A stretch of 64,000 bases of DNA from Bacillus velezensis (GCF_001461825.1 NZ_LLZC01000019.1:1-64000), one strand, 5' to 3'; numbered from the stretch's first letter, positions 53,513 through 64,000 are shown. Program-made: numbers and translations. Notes: generated by a model from the letters alone, not told the origin.

Positions 53513-53543
53513 TAAAAAGCGCCCCCCTTATTGGGCGGCGCTT
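53513..53543 (-). terminator. Terminator of the 62-residue protein gene
   Basis: Minus strand AAGCGCCgCCC-AATA-AGGGggGCGCTT followed by TTT; it starts about 35 bases after the stop at 53578. Confidence 0.75.
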
Positions 53544-53577
53544 AATTCTCGAAATGAACATTTAGTACACAATTCAT

Positions 53578-53766
53578 TTAGTTATCAAACTGATCATACC
53601 CTCTTATGCTGTAACAAATGTCGCCGTGCTTGTTGTATTCATTCTTTAAAGAGGGTTCTTCTTTAGTTGACTTGACTTCTAATATTTGACCAGCGTTAAG
53701 AATTTGTTTGATTTTGTCCAGAGCCGCTTCCTTGCAATGTGTGTCCCGCATTACTAAATTCTTCAA
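53578..53766 (-). CDS. Small hypothetical protein
   Basis: 62 residues starting at a TTG (53766) with GGGGGGAT six bases upstream. It reads MKNLVMRDTHCKEAALDKIK at the start and ends GYDQFDN. One Cys in each half, no membrane segment, no recognised family. It lies between two hairpin terminators, so it is a separate transcription unit or a remnant of one. The ribosome site and terminator argue that it is real. Confidence 0.5.
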   Translation of the reverse strand: MKNLVMRDTHCKEAALDKIKQILNAGQILEVKSTKEEPSLKNEYNKHGDICYSIRGYDQFDN

Positions 53767-53783
53767 TGAAATCCCCCCAATAG

Positions 53784-53812
53784 AAAAAGCGCCCTCCCGA
53801 TTGGGAAAGCGC
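53784..53812 (-). terminator. Terminator after the micro-ORF region
   Basis: Minus strand GCGC-TTT-CCC-AATC-GGG-AGG-GCGC followed by TTTTT. It ends the transcript that would carry the two micro-ORFs upstream and lies just before the 62-residue gene. Confidence 0.65.
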
Positions 53813-53898
53813 CTGCCTGTTTATTACCTATTACCATAATACCTTATCTAAAACAAAATGATGTGCCGTTATCGTGCCATCTTTCTGCCAAAATCTTT

Positions 53899-53931
53899 TT
53901 AGTACATTCCTTTTTGCTCTGCTGCAGTCAT
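53899..53931 (-). CDS. Micro-ORF 2, 10 residues, strong ribosome site
   Basis: ATG with GGGGTGAGCGGG directly upstream encodes MTAAEQKGMY. Its leader is nearly identical to that of micro-ORF 1, 85 bases upstream. It could be a true micropeptide, a leader, or the start of a gene lost by frameshift. Confidence 0.25.
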   Translation of the reverse strand: MTAAEQKGMY

Positions 53932-53965
53932 CCCGCTCACCCCTTCATTACTTGGTATCGTTCTA

Positions 53966-54016
53966 TCAAACCATGCCTTTCTCTTCTAACGCTGAACCTG
54001 TTGCGCCTCGACTCAT
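53966..54016 (-). CDS. Micro-ORF 1, 16 residues, strong ribosome site
   Basis: ATG preceded by AGGAGGTGAGCGGC, a perfect Shine-Dalgarno with good spacing, encoding MSRGATGSALEEKGMV. No family recognised. An extended -10-like TGATATTAT lies about 25 bases upstream. Confidence 0.28.
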   Translation of the reverse strand: MSRGATGSALEEKGMV

Positions 54017-54218
54017 GCCGCTCACCTCCTGTAACACGATAATATCACGAAAAACGCCCAAATTTTCCATTTATCCACAATATCCACGAATTACCCATGT
54101 GTTATATACTGTGCAACTGCCCGAAGTGCCGTCAGCTCTTGCCACCCTTGTTTTCAAGCAATATCCCTAAAATGAATTCCACGTTTGCTTTTTGAAGGGA
54201 ATCAATAAAAATATACAG

Positions 54219-54250
54219 AAAAAAGACTCATCTTGTTTATGAGATGAGCC
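54219..54250 (-). terminator. Terminator overlapping the integrase remnant stop
   Basis: Minus strand stem GGCTCATCT / AGATGAGTC (nine bases, one G-T pair) with an eight-base loop and a run of six T. It includes the stop codon of the recombinase remnant. Confidence 0.85.
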
Positions 54251-54795
54251 TATTTATATTTTGGATTTCTTCCTGGCGTTGTTCATGGTATCGGTTAATT
54301 CCAATGTATCGAAGGGTTGTCCGCTGGTCAGAGTGGTTGAAAATCTCCTGCAGCATATCAACGTCTTTTGCTTGCTTGTAAAAATGGTACCCGAATGTTT
54401 TCCTCAGCGTGTGCGTGCCTATATCATCCAAATTGACATACTCAGCAGCAGTCCTCAGCATCTTATAAGCCATCGACCCGGGAAATGGGCTTGTTGATCC
54501 CTTCGCGGCTTTTGAAAAGATATTCGTGATCTTCTTTCCCCTCAATATACGCCTTTAATTCTTTTTGAAGAGCCGGCGTCATGTCAATTCTCTTTTTCTT
54601 TTTGGTTTTCTTCTCTATAAGGTTGAAATACGGCCGCTTGGCGTCTCTTACTCTCAGCTCCAGTATATCTGATATACGAAGGCCTGAGTTTATACCAGTG
54701 ACAAATAGCATGTAATTCCGTTCGCTCTGTTCTTTTAAGAACCGTTTGATATAGAAAATGCATTCCGGATCTCTTATCAGCTGAACAAAATTCAT
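54237..54795 (-). pseudogene. Tyrosine recombinase (short phage-type integrase), frameshifted
   Basis: The N-terminal 108 or so residues are read from the ATG at 54795 (AAAAGGAG six bases upstream) and carry the first catalytic Arg in NSGLRISDILEL. Near 54465-54480 the frame shifts by one base, and the rest continues in another frame as YKMLRTAAEYVNLDDIG, HTLRKTFGYHF (HxxR), then FNHSDQRTTLRYIGI (third catalytic His region and the nucleophilic Tyr). The repaired protein would be about 184 residues, the size of short recombinases such as B. subtilis YoeC (from memory). All catalytic residues are readable, so the break is recent, or a real sequencing error is possible. Confidence 0.85.
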
Positions 54796-54928
54796 TCATT
54801 TGCCGCTCCTTTTGAGAAGGCCGGTTAACCGCTCTTTGTATTCTCTTTAAAAACCGTTCCCTTTCAATCTCCCAACCCATGCGTTTTAATGCTGCGTCTT
54901 CGGTGAAGGAATGAAGTTCATTCAGATA
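54785..54928 (-). pseudogene. C-terminal remnant of an unknown gene before the integrase
   Basis: An open stretch with protein-like sequence, LHSFTEDAALKRMGWEIE and RERFLKRIQRAVNRPSQ, runs into the integrase start with no start codon of its own except an internal ATG at 54880. Its 5' part is cut off by stops shortly after the mutL end. It looks like the tail of a phage gene once co-transcribed with the integrase. Confidence 0.45.
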
Positions 54929-54974
54929 TCAAATTTGCAAGTGAACGACGGGGCACATCCCACACAGAACCCTT

Positions 54975-56864
<1,890 letters not shown>

Positions 56865-59453
56865 CTATTTTAATTTTTTTTGCAGCTTGTACATTTCGTT
56901 CATCGCTTCAAGCGGCGTCATATCGAGAATATTGATTGACTTAAAGGCTTCAAGCACTTGTTTTTCTTTATTAGAAACAGCCGGTGCCTTCTGTTCTTTT
57001 TCACCGTCAGCAAAAAAGGACAGCTGTGCCGGTTCTTCTCTGACGGCAGACTTTTTCTCAGATACCGCCGGAAGCTCCGGTTTATCTCCCGTCTGCTCAA
57101 GCTGTTTTAAGATCTCCTGCGCGCGGCTGATCAGATCATCCGGGAGCTCGGCAAGCTGGGCGACATGAATGCCGTAACTTTTATCTGCGGCTCCTTCTTT
57201 GATTTGATGGAGAAACACGACCGTTCCGTTATATTCCTCTGCGCGCACATGAACGTTTTTCAGCTGAGGAAGCTTATCTTCAAGCACCGTCAGCTCATGA
57301 TAATGCGTGCTGAACAGTGTTTTAGCGCCGATATAATCGTGAACATATTCAATAATCGCCTGTGCCAGCGCCATTCCGTCGTACGTTGATGTCCCGCGGC
57401 CGATTTCATCAAACAGGATCAGGCTGTCTTTTGTGGCGTTCACAATCGCGTTTTTCGCTTCCAGCATTTCCACCATAAAGGTGCTTTGTCCGGAAATCAA
57501 ATCATCCGCTGCCCCGATTCTCGTGAAGATTTGATCAAAAATCGGCAGAACCGCTTCTTTTGCGGGCACAAAACAGCCGATCTGGGCCATGATCGATAAA
57601 AGTGCGATCTGTCTCATGTACGTGCTTTTACCTGACATATTCGGACCCGTAATCAGGAGCATTTCCCGCGAATCGCCCATCAGGCAGTTGTTCGGCACGT
57701 ATTCTTGACTGTCCATCACCTTTTCAACGACGGGGTGTCTCCCTTCAATGACTTTTACTTCATTATCAGAAAAGACGGGCTTTGTGTAATGCCTGTTTTC
57801 ACTGATCGTAGCAAAGCATTGCAGTGCGTCCAGCTCACTCATTTGTTTGGCAAGACGCTGCAAGCGCGGAATAAATTGTTTCACCTTTTCACGCAGTCCG
57901 GCAAAAAGCTCATATTCCAGCTCGCAGATGTTGTTTTCCGCTTCTAAAATAAGCGCTTCTTTTTCCTTCAATTCCGGCGTAATGTACCGTTCGGCGTTTG
58001 TGAGGGTCTGCTTCCGCTCATACCGTCCGTCTTCAAGCAGATGAAGGTTTGCTTTTGTGACTTCAATATAATAGCCGAACACTTTATTGAAACCGACCTT
58101 TAATGAACGGATGCCCGTATAAGCGCGTTCCTGCTGCTCCAGTCTGGCAATCCAGTCTTTACCGTTTTTGCTGGCGTCACGGTACTCATCGAGCTTCTGA
58201 TGATAGCCGTCTTTAATTAAATTGCCTTCTTTTAACGATAACGGCGGGTTTTCATGAAGGGCTTCTTCTAACAGGTCAAGCAAATCTCCGCACGGATCAA
58301 TCAAGCCGGCGCGTTCTTTTGCTTTTTTATGGTTAAGAGACCCTACAAGCTCTTTGATGCTCGGCACTTGTTTTAAAGATTCTTTCAGCTGGATTAAATC
58401 CCTTGCGTTGACGTTTCCGAATGCGACCCGGCCCGCCAGACGTTCTAAATCGTATACTTCCTTCAGGCGCTCTCGCAGATCTTCACGCTCAAACAGATGA
58501 TTGATCAGCGTCTCGACCATTTCCTGGCGTTCTTCGATTTGGGATGCCCTGATCAGCGGGCGGTCAATCCATTGTTTGAGAAGCCGGCCGCCCATTGCTG
58601 TTTTCGTCTCGTCTAAAAGCCAAAGCAATGACCCTTTTTTGCTTTTCGAACGGATCGTTTCCGTCAGCTCAAGATTCCGTTTTGAATACAGGTCAATTTT
58701 CATCGCTTCTTCCAATTCATATACTTGAACCGGCTGCAGATGATCCAGGCTCCGTTTTTGCGTTTTCTGCAAATACGTATATAAACGCATAAACGTCTCT
58801 GTCAGCTCTTCGCCCGGCAAGTGCTTTGCGATTTCAATGCGTTCTGTTATTTCCCCGTCTTCGATGGAAATCGTGGCGCCGCACCGTTCTTTCAGCTGAG
58901 CAGCTGTATGTTCGTTAAACTTGCTTGATACGACAATTTCCTTTGCGCCGACTGAGTAAATTTCTGACATGACATCTTCAATCCGCTCAATAAATACGGC
59001 CAGGTTTTCTCCGGTCGTTAAGTCCGATAAAGCGAGACCGTATCCGTTACGAAATTCGGAAACGGAAGCGATAAAGTTGTTTTCCGATTCATGGATGCCT
59101 TTTCCATCCATCACGGTTCCCGGTGTGATCAGCTGGACGACTTCTCTTTTCACAACGCCTTTAGCCGCCTTCGGATCTTCCGTCTGTTCACAGATCGCCA
59201 CTTTATAGCCCTTTTTAATCAGCTGTTCAATATAAGCCGCCGCGGAATGATACGGCACGCCGCACATCGGAATTTTATCAGCCGAACCTCCGTCTCTGCT
59301 TGTCAGTGTAATTTCAAGCTCTTGTGAAGCTTTTTTTGCATCTTCAAAAAACATTTCATAAAAGTCACCAAGCCGAAAAAATAAAAAGGCATCTTGGTGC
59401 TCTGCCTTTATCTTCAAGTATTGCTGTATCATAGGCGTGTAACTAGCCATCAT
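56865..59453 (-). CDS. mutS: MutS, DNA mismatch recognition ATPase
   Basis: 862 residues, close to the 858 of B. subtilis MutS. The mismatch-binding Phe-x-Glu is in GDFYEMF near residue 30. The ABC-type ATPase domain has Walker [10 protein letters not shown] (near 605) and Walker [13 protein letters not shown] (near 680). The C-terminal region ends in helices ([15 protein letters not shown]) that bind partners, including the DNA polymerase clamp through a Gln-rich site in the family. Two adjacent ATGs (59453, 59450) share the ribosome site GAGGG; the second, giving [10 protein letters not shown], matches the B. subtilis start better. It has its own promoter after the cotE terminator. Confidence 0.95.
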   Translation of the reverse strand: MMASYTPMIQQYLKIKAEHQDAFLFFRLGDFYEMFFEDAKKASQELEITLTSRDGGSADKIPMCGVPYHSAAAYIEQLIKKGYKVAICEQTEDPKAAKGVVKREVVQLITPGTVMDGKGIHESENNFIASVSEFRNGYGLALSDLTTGENLAVFIERIEDVMSEIYSVGAKEIVVSSKFNEHTAAQLKERCGATISIEDGEITERIEIAKHLPGEELTETFMRLYTYLQKTQKRSLDHLQPVQVYELEEAMKIDLYSKRNLELTETIRSKSKKGSLLWLLDETKTAMGGRLLKQWIDRPLIRASQIEERQEMVETLINHLFEREDLRERLKEVYDLERLAGRVAFGNVNARDLIQLKESLKQVPSIKELVGSLNHKKAKERAGLIDPCGDLLDLLEEALHENPPLSLKEGNLIKDGYHQKLDEYRDASKNGKDWIARLEQQERAYTGIRSLKVGFNKVFGYYIEVTKANLHLLEDGRYERKQTLTNAERYITPELKEKEALILEAENNICELEYELFAGLREKVKQFIPRLQRLAKQMSELDALQCFATISENRHYTKPVFSDNEVKVIEGRHPVVEKVMDSQEYVPNNCLMGDSREMLLITGPNMSGKSTYMRQIALLSIMAQIGCFVPAKEAVLPIFDQIFTRIGAADDLISGQSTFMVEMLEAKNAIVNATKDSLILFDEIGRGTSTYDGMALAQAIIEYVHDYIGAKTLFSTHYHELTVLEDKLPQLKNVHVRAEEYNGTVVFLHQIKEGAADKSYGIHVAQLAELPDDLISRAQEILKQLEQTGDKPELPAVSEKKSAVREEPAQLSFFADGEKEQKAPAVSNKEKQVLEAFKSINILDMTPLEAMNEMYKLQKKLK

Positions 59454-59491
59454 TTAATCCCTCACTATGTATCTTCTCTTATCCGAATCCC

Positions 59492-59500
59492 ATTATAACA
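59492..59500 (-). promoter_or_regulatory. Extended -10 promoter of mutSL
   Basis: TGTTATAAT (TGnTATAAT) on the minus strand, about 40 bases before mutS. No good -35 is present, which is typical of extended -10 promoters. It lies just after the cotE terminator. Confidence 0.6.
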
Positions 59501-59528
59501 TAAACAAAAGAGTGATATCTTTATATAT

Positions 59529-59565
59529 AAAAAAGAGACTTGGGGTGTTAAACTCCCCTAGCCTC
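59529..59565 (-). terminator. Terminator of cotE
   Basis: Minus strand GAGGCTAGGGG ... CCCCAAGTCTC with partial pairing, followed by TTTTTT. It lies directly after the cotE stop. Confidence 0.7.
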
Positions 59566-59568
59566 AAC

Positions 59569-60114
59569 TTATTCTTCAGGATCTCCGACTAAAAATTCAG
59601 GGTTAATGTCCTCTAATTCTTCATCAAGATCGTCTTCCCAATCATCATCATCGTCTTCTTCCCAGTCAGGATTGACTTCGACGACGACTTTCGTTTCACC
59701 GACCACTTCTGCTAAAAATTCTCTCTCTGCCTGAACCACGATTTTATTTCCGTTAGGAGAAATGGTGACTTCAAGACAATTCGGCTGCTGCAGCACTTTG
59801 GCAATGACTTCGTGTTCGTCATCTAAGTAATTTGTGTCTCTGTATCTGAGTTTAATCACATCGACATACTTTACTCTCTCGGTTACAACTTCCGTTTTTG
59901 TATTATCGGCGTAAGAGTACCAGACGTTTATATCATAATACCCTTCAATTTCTACAGTCTTCCCGATCTTTTCGGCATCGTACTTGTGGTTGATAATCCA
60001 GCCGCCCAATATACTTGACGGTTTTTCTCCAGGTGAGATCGTGTTGGTGCATTGGGTGAATTTTCTTCCTTTCGCAACTACCGCTTTCGTAATAATTTCC
60101 CTGTATTCAGACAT
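59569..60114 (-). CDS. cotE: CotE, spore coat morphogenetic protein
   Basis: 181 residues, the length of B. subtilis CotE. It organises the outer coat around the forespore. The N terminus [19 protein letters not shown] is the conserved oligomerisation/localisation segment. The C terminus is a long acidic run ([18 protein letters not shown]) that interacts with coat proteins. AAGGAGG is 11 bases from the ATG. Upstream -10 elements fit sigma-E and sigma-K, as expected for its known mother-cell expression. It has its own terminator, separating it from mutSL. Confidence 0.96.
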   Translation of the reverse strand: MSEYREIITKAVVAKGRKFTQCTNTISPGEKPSSILGGWIINHKYDAEKIGKTVEIEGYYDINVWYSYADNTKTEVVTERVKYVDVIKLRYRDTNYLDDEHEVIAKVLQQPNCLEVTISPNGNKIVVQAEREFLAEVVGETKVVVEVNPDWEEDDDDDWEDDLDEELEDINPEFLVGDPEE

Positions 60115-60144
60115 TCCGGCAGGCCTCCTTGTTCTTCTTCGTGT

Positions 60145-60153
60145 TATCTTATG
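60145..60153 (-). promoter_or_regulatory. Sigma-K type -10 of cotE (P2)
   Basis: CATAAGATA fits the sigma-K -10 CATANNNTA exactly, about 30 bases before the start codon. An AC-containing -35 lies about 17 bases upstream. Dual sigma-E/sigma-K control of cotE is established in B. subtilis. Confidence 0.65.
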
Positions 60154-60215
60154 CTGGGCATTTGTCTCATGTGCATTTTTATAATAAAAATATAAAAATA
60201 CAAAGTTTCTGTTTC

Positions 60216-60223
60216 ATTGTATG
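60216..60223 (-). promoter_or_regulatory. Sigma-E type -10 of cotE (P1)
   Basis: CATACAAT on the minus strand fits the sigma-E -10. It is 70 bases upstream of the sigma-K element; the -35 is weak. Confidence 0.55.
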
Positions 60224-60335
60224 CAGCCCTGCCCAGAAACTTTACTTTTAAGTATGATAAAACTTTCCAGTAAAATGGGACAAAACGGTGAGTCAATGAA
60301 AATTTAGTGCATATTACAATTAGTTCTCAAACAGC

Positions 60336-60368
60336 AAAAAAACACGGGCCGATGAAGGCCCCGTGTTT
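60336..60368 (-). terminator. Terminator of ymcA, overlapping its stop codon
   Basis: Minus strand AAACACGGGGCC / GGCCCGTGTTT stem with a six-base loop, then a long T-run. Confidence 0.9.
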
Positions 60369-60798
60369 AAATAGAACAGCTGTTATTCGAATGTTTTACT
60401 TTTGAACCGGTTTCTCCCGTCAGCAGGTTGCCTCCGGTAGATGTAATGATTTCGTTTGTCACCTGATTTGAGATCGTATGTGCGACAAGCTGAAGAAGGT
60501 CATTGACCTCAATCTGGGAATCTCTGAATTCCTGAATGATCGGAATCCCTTCAAGCTCTTCCTGCAGGGCGTCAATTTTACTTTCCACTTGTTTCAGCGC
60601 TTCAAGCTTTTCGTAGTGCTTCAGGTTAACGGCTTGCTTTTGCAGGGTTTTAATCTGATTAATAATCGCAGAGACTTTTTCATTTTCGTTAATCTGCGCC
60701 TCAGCGCGTTTGAAAAAATCAACTTCTTCTGTTTCAGAAATCATTTTCGCAAGGTTCCTAGCCTGCTGTACAATGTCTTTCTTAGAGTAAAGCGTCAT
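60367..60798 (-). CDS. ymcA: YmcA (RicA), subunit of the YmcA-YlbF-YaaT complex
   Basis: 143 residues, mostly helical. A YlbF/YmcA-family domain covers residues about 10-120, with a coiled-coil-like stretch INQIKTLQKQAVNLKHYEKL. The C-terminal tail has the single Cys (NNSCSI) near the end; the family complex binds Fe-S clusters through such cysteines. The complex is needed for maturation of many mRNAs by RNase Y, and for competence, biofilm formation and sporulation in B. subtilis. The ATG is two bases after the miaB stop, so it is in the miaB operon. Confidence 0.95.
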   Translation of the reverse strand: MTLYSKKDIVQQARNLAKMISETEEVDFFKRAEAQINENEKVSAIINQIKTLQKQAVNLKHYEKLEALKQVESKIDALQEELEGIPIIQEFRDSQIEVNDLLQLVAHTISNQVTNEIITSTGGNLLTGETGSKVKHSNNSCSI

Positions 60799-60800
60799 TA

Positions 60801-62330
60801 TTATTTCACCTCGATTGCTTCTCCTGCCATCACACCGTCAAGCGACCATGTTTTCGCCTGTTCGATTTTGACGCGTACAATCTTGCCGATGGCGTCTTTC
60901 GGCCCTTTGAAGTTGACGAGCTTGCTTTTTTCCGTATAGCCGGCAAGAATGTCAGGGTTATTTTTGCTTTCTCCCTCAACTAATACTTCGACAGTCCTGC
61001 CTTCATATTCCTTCATTTTTTTGGCTGAAATTTCTTTCACCAAATCATTGAGGCGCTGAAGACGTTCTTTCTTGACCCTCATCGGAACATTGTCTTTCAT
61101 CTTCGCTGCCGGCGTGCCTTCACGCGGAGAGTAAATAAACGTATATGCGCTGTCAAATTCCACTTCGCGATATAACGAAAGCGTTTCTTCAAATTGTTCA
61201 TCGGTTTCATTCGGGAAACCGACAATAATATCGGTCGTCAGTGAAGCGTTCGGCATCGCCGCTTTAATTTTTCCGACAAGCTCCAGATAGCGTTCTCTGT
61301 CATATTTGCGCGCCATCATTTTTAACATCGCTGAGCTTCCTGATTGAACCGGAAGATGGATATGATCAAGAAGGTTGCCGCCTTTGGCGAGCACTTCGAT
61401 CAGACGATCATCAAAGTCACGCGGATGACTCGTCGTGAATCGGATTCTCGGAATATCAATTTTACGCAGTTCGTCCATTAAATCACCGAGACCGTACGTC
61501 ATATCATCAAAATCTTTTCCGTACGCATTCACGTTTTGACCGAGCAGCGTGATTTCTTTATAGCCTTCGCTTGCAAGTCTTCTGACTTCCTGGATAATTT
61601 CCTCAGGACGGCGGCTTCGTTCTTTTCCGCGGGTATACGGTACGATGCAGTATGTGCAGAACTTGTCACAGCCGTACATAATGTTGACCCAGCCTTTAAT
61701 TTTTCCGTTGCGGACTTTCGGAAGGTTTTCAATGACATCCCCTTCCTTCGACCACACTTCAATGACCATCTCTTTTGATAAATATGCCTCTGATAAAAGT
61801 TCCGGCAGACGGTGAATGTTGTGCGTGCCGAAAATCATATCGACAAACGGGTGCTTCTTAAGGATGCGGTTTACGACTGATTCTTCCTGTGACATGCAGC
61901 CGCAGACACCGAGAATCAAGTCCGGGTTATTTTTTTTGAGCGCCTTTAAATGGCCGAGCTCGCCGAACACTTTGTTTTCAGCGTTTTCCCGGATAGCGCA
62001 AGTGTTTAATAAAATAACGTTCGCGTCATCAACCGAATTTGTCGCTTCATAACCGAGCGCCATAAAAATACCCGCCATGACTTCCGTATCATGCTCGTTC
62101 ATTTGGCATCCGTACGTGCGGATATAAAATTTCCTGCCTTCACCGAGGCCTTTAAATTCTTCTGAGATTTTAAAATCGTTATGATATTGAACGGATTCTT
62201 TGCCCCGTTTTTTCGCATCTTTTAAAGAAGGCGGAATATAAACGGCTTCAAAATACTTGCTGTAATCCTTTTCGGATTTTTTGTCCGCCGGATTCACTTG
62301 TCCGCTTTCCTGCTTTTGCTTTTCATTCAT
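60801..62330 (-). CDS. miaB: MiaB, tRNA-2-methylthio-N6-isopentenyladenosine synthase
   Basis: 509 residues from the ATG at 62330, which has AAAGGAGA nine bases upstream. An earlier in-frame start (62369) would add 13 residues but has the -10 promoter element on it. The MTTase domain has [14 protein letters not shown] and GVCGCMSQ, whose cysteines bind the auxiliary Fe-S cluster. The radical SAM motif is CDKFCTYC (CxxxCxxC, near 225), and a C-terminal TRAM domain follows. It adds the methylthio group to i6A37 in tRNAs reading UNN codons. Two promoters lie just upstream. Confidence 0.95.
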   Translation of the reverse strand: MNEKQKQESGQVNPADKKSEKDYSKYFEAVYIPPSLKDAKKRGKESVQYHNDFKISEEFKGLGEGRKFYIRTYGCQMNEHDTEVMAGIFMALGYEATNSVDDANVILLNTCAIRENAENKVFGELGHLKALKKNNPDLILGVCGCMSQEESVVNRILKKHPFVDMIFGTHNIHRLPELLSEAYLSKEMVIEVWSKEGDVIENLPKVRNGKIKGWVNIMYGCDKFCTYCIVPYTRGKERSRRPEEIIQEVRRLASEGYKEITLLGQNVNAYGKDFDDMTYGLGDLMDELRKIDIPRIRFTTSHPRDFDDRLIEVLAKGGNLLDHIHLPVQSGSSAMLKMMARKYDRERYLELVGKIKAAMPNASLTTDIIVGFPNETDEQFEETLSLYREVEFDSAYTFIYSPREGTPAAKMKDNVPMRVKKERLQRLNDLVKEISAKKMKEYEGRTVEVLVEGESKNNPDILAGYTEKSKLVNFKGPKDAIGKIVRVKIEQAKTWSLDGVMAGEAIEVK

Positions 62331-62368
62331 GTTCGAATGTCTCCTTTCAACCGAAACTTCCACCCTCA

Positions 62369-62397
62369 AGTATACTGGTTAAAAGCGTTTGGCACAA
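62369..62397 (-). promoter_or_regulatory. Promoter 1 of miaB-ymcA
   Basis: TTGTGC (62397-62392) and TATACT (62374-62369) with 17 bases between, about 40 bases before the miaB start. Confidence 0.6.
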
Positions 62398-62410
62398 CCG
62401 CCAGCCTATT

Positions 62411-62440
62411 ATTGTACACCTTATTGAGAATAAGAATCAA
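62411..62440 (-). promoter_or_regulatory. Promoter 2 of miaB-ymcA
   Basis: TTGATT (62440-62435) and TACAAT (62416-62411) with 18 bases between, upstream of promoter 1. Confidence 0.5.
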
Positions 62441-62446
62441 TAAGAA

Positions 62447-62474
62447 ATAAAAAAGAGGGAATCATTTCCCCCCT
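62447..62474 (-). terminator. Terminator of kbl
   Basis: Minus strand AGGGGGGAA / TTCCCTCT hairpin with loop ATGA and a TTTTTT run right after the kbl stop. Confidence 0.8.
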
Positions 62475-63649
62475 TACACAAGCTGCAGCTCTTTTGCGGC
62501 TGAACGGATTACTTCCAGTGCCCGGTCAAGCTCCTCTTTTGTATGCTCCGCCGTAATAATGGTGCGGATTCTCGCTTTTCCTTGGGCGACCGTCGGATAC
62601 ACGATGCTTTGTGCAAAGACGCCGCGGGTCAATAAAAGGTCTGATAATGCCTGGGCTTTTTCTTCCTCCCCTATTAATATCGGCACGATCGGTGTTTCGC
62701 TTTTTGTGAGGGTCAGCCCCATTTGAACCAGTTTGTCTTTGAAATACGCCGTGTTTTCCCATAGCTTTTCCATATGCTCCGGCTCTTCCAGCAGGACGTC
62801 AATGGCTTCTATGCATGCGGCCGTTACCGCAGGCGGATGAGAAGTGCTGAATAAGAAAGGACGCCCTTTATGGCGCAGGTAATCGATCAGAACCTGCGAC
62901 CCTGCGGCGTAACCGCCAAGCACTCCGATGGCTTTGCTTAATGTGCCCACCTGTATGTGGACTCTTCCGTCAAGCCCGAAGTGATTAACCGTTCCCCTTC
63001 CGTTTTTTCCGAGTACGCCGGAAGCATGCGCGTCGTCGACCATCACAAAGGCATCGTACGCCTCTGCAAGTTTGACGATGTCAGGCAAAGGAGCGATGTT
63101 GCCGTCCATTGAGAATACGCCGTCGGTGACGATCAGGCGCATGCGGTAATTCATTGATTTTTTCAGCACCCTTTCCAAATCGTCCATATCAACATGGCGG
63201 TACACCTTTTTATCTGCTTTTGTGAGCCTGATTCCGTCAATGATGGAAGCATGGTTCAGTTCGTCAGAGATCACGATATCCTCTTTTGTAAGAATGCTTG
63301 ATAGGACGCCCTGATTCGTTGTGAACCCCGATTGAAAAACAAGTGCCGCTTCTGTTTTTTTAAAGTTTGCCAATTTCTTCTCCAGCTCATTGTGCATTGT
63401 GAATGTTCCGGCGATTGTCCGGACGGACCCCGTACCCGCTCCGAATTCTTCCGCGGCGCGTTTGGCCGCTTCGACAAGCCTTGGATGCGACGTCAAACCG
63501 AGATAATTGTTCGATGAAAGCTGTATCACGTTTTCCCCTTTGACTTCCACCGACGGACCCTGCTTCGTTTCAATTTGTTTCATTTGCTGCCACGTTTTAT
63601 TTTCTTTCATTTTATCAAGCTCGGCTTTTAGAAATTCAAATTCTTTCAT
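62474..63649 (-). CDS. kbl: 2-amino-3-ketobutyrate CoA ligase (glycine C-acetyltransferase)
   Basis: 391 residues, alpha-oxoamine synthase family of PLP enzymes. It cleaves 2-amino-3-ketobutyrate (from threonine) with CoA to glycine and acetyl-CoA. The PLP Lys is in GTLSKAIGVLGGYAAG (near 242), DDAHASGVLG holds the Asp that binds the pyridine nitrogen, and SNNYLGL is the N-terminal family motif. GGGGAGGG lies seven bases upstream of the ATG. It follows tdh by 15 bases, the usual tdh-kbl operon of the threonine catabolic pathway. Confidence 0.95.
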   Translation of the reverse strand: MKEFEFLKAELDKMKENKTWQQMKQIETKQGPSVEVKGENVIQLSSNNYLGLTSHPRLVEAAKRAAEEFGAGTGSVRTIAGTFTMHNELEKKLANFKKTEAALVFQSGFTTNQGVLSSILTKEDIVISDELNHASIIDGIRLTKADKKVYRHVDMDDLERVLKKSMNYRMRLIVTDGVFSMDGNIAPLPDIVKLAEAYDAFVMVDDAHASGVLGKNGRGTVNHFGLDGRVHIQVGTLSKAIGVLGGYAAGSQVLIDYLRHKGRPFLFSTSHPPAVTAACIEAIDVLLEEPEHMEKLWENTAYFKDKLVQMGLTLTKSETPIVPILIGEEEKAQALSDLLLTRGVFAQSIVYPTVAQGKARIRTIITAEHTKEELDRALEVIRSAAKELQLV

Positions 63650-63664
63650 TATAGAACCCTCCCC

Positions 63665-64000
63665 TTATGGAATCAAAATGACTTTGCCGCACCGGCCCTT
63701 TCTCATCAGGTCAAACCCTTTTTCAAAGTCTTCAAGCGGAAACTGATGCGTGATCACCGGCGTCAGATCAACAAGGCCGGATTCAAGCAGGTGCGATACC
63801 TGCCGCCAAGTTTCAAACATTTTTCTGCCTGTGATGCCTTGGACGGTAAGTCCTTTAAACACCACGTCATTTGTCAGGTCAACCGTCACCGGACGTTCCG
63901 GCAGACTCAGCATGTGGAACCTTCCCCCGTTGGCCGCCATCTTTAATCCTTGTGTTATGGCTGTCGGGTGGCCGGACATTTCACAGACAAGGTCGATTCC
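63665..64000 (-). CDS. tdh: Threonine 3-dehydrogenase (C-terminal part; cut by right edge)
   Basis: The last 111 residues of a zinc-type medium-chain dehydrogenase; the frame is open to the window edge. GIDLVCEMSGHPTAI and LKMAANGGRFHMLSLP are the NAD-binding half, and FPLEDFEKGFDLMRKGRCGKV is the typical C-terminal end of Tdh. It oxidises threonine to 2-amino-3-ketobutyrate, the substrate of the next gene, kbl. Confidence 0.93.
   Translation of the reverse strand, partial: GIDLVCEMSGHPTAITQGLKMAANGGRFHMLSLPERPVTVDLTNDVVFKGLTVQGITGRKMFETWRQVSHLLESGLVDLTPVITHQFPLEDFEKGFDLMRKGRCGKVILIP

Larger units (their letters stand above)
53034..53518. repeat. 15-base direct repeats flanking the DUF1878-like gene
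   Basis: CAGAGAACATAAAAA occurs exactly at 53034-53048 and again at 53504-53518, 470 bases apart. The similarity extends into the terminator stems on one side (AGCACCCC and GCGCCCC) and a GAGTT on the other. The two copies bracket the DUF1878-like gene and its terminator. Confidence 0.7.
53816..54218. other. Gap with two micro-ORFs
   Basis: About 400 bases between the integrase remnant terminator and the terminator at 53784. Apart from the two micro-ORFs, I see no coding frame with a ribosome site. Tandem phrases such as TTATCCACAATATCCAC near 54072 are AT-rich but not a clear repeat. Confidence 0.5.

Noticed and set aside
54584-54880. A 98-residue minus-strand ORF starting at 54880 as an intact gene
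   Set aside because: Its first half matches the remnant before the integrase, but its second half is the integrase N-terminal region read in the wrong frame.

Overview
The window is chromosomal DNA of a Bacillus from the B. amyloliquefaciens / B. velezensis / B. siamensis group. The evidence is the housekeeping order tdh-kbl-miaB-ymcA-cotE-mutS-mutL, the bacillaene trans-AT polyketide synthase cluster lying at that locus, and protein sequences very close to, but not identical with, those remembered from B. subtilis 168. Nearly every gene is on the minus strand. Only two small genes in the 48-50 kb island are convincingly on the plus strand.

Layout, in order of minus-strand transcription from the right edge. 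(1) 64.0-54.9 kb, conserved core: tdh (cut by the window edge), kbl, miaB, ymcA (ricA), cotE, mutS and mutL, with recognisable promoters and terminators. (2) 54.9-48.3 kb, an AT-rich accessory island. It holds a frameshifted tyrosine recombinase, a multiply frameshifted phage-type HNH nuclease, a DUF1878-like gene, two micro-ORFs with strong ribosome sites, an unrecognised cassette of one soluble and one four-helix membrane protein (52.7-51.1 kb), and two plus-strand membrane-anchored genes. (3) 48.2-0 kb, the bacillaene cluster baeB-baeC-baeD-baeE-acpK-baeG-baeH-baeI-baeJ-baeL-baeM-baeN (baeN is cut by the left edge).

How the cluster works. BaeC and BaeE supply malonyl units in trans, because the megasynthases carry no AT domains. 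BaeD looks like the proof-reading acyl hydrolase. AcpK, BaeG, BaeH and BaeI form the HMG-CoA-synthase cassette for a beta-methyl branch; it should act on the tandem ACPs in BaeL, which both carry the Trp marker. BaeJ loads an acyl starter, adds glycine (code DILQLGMIW) and begins polyketide extension. Two modules are split between proteins: BaeJ and BaeL each end in a non-elongating KS0 (EANGSG in place of EAHGTG), and BaeL and BaeM each begin with a DH-like domain. BaeM also has a C-methyltransferase. Chain growth passes on to BaeN.

Compared with the B. subtilis pks locus as remembered, no pksA-type regulator lies beside baeB, and no pksF-type decarboxylating ketosynthase lies between acpK and baeG. 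The least explained part of the window is the island, above all the soluble/membrane gene pair at 51.1-52.7 kb, which could be an undescribed defence-type or stress-type module.
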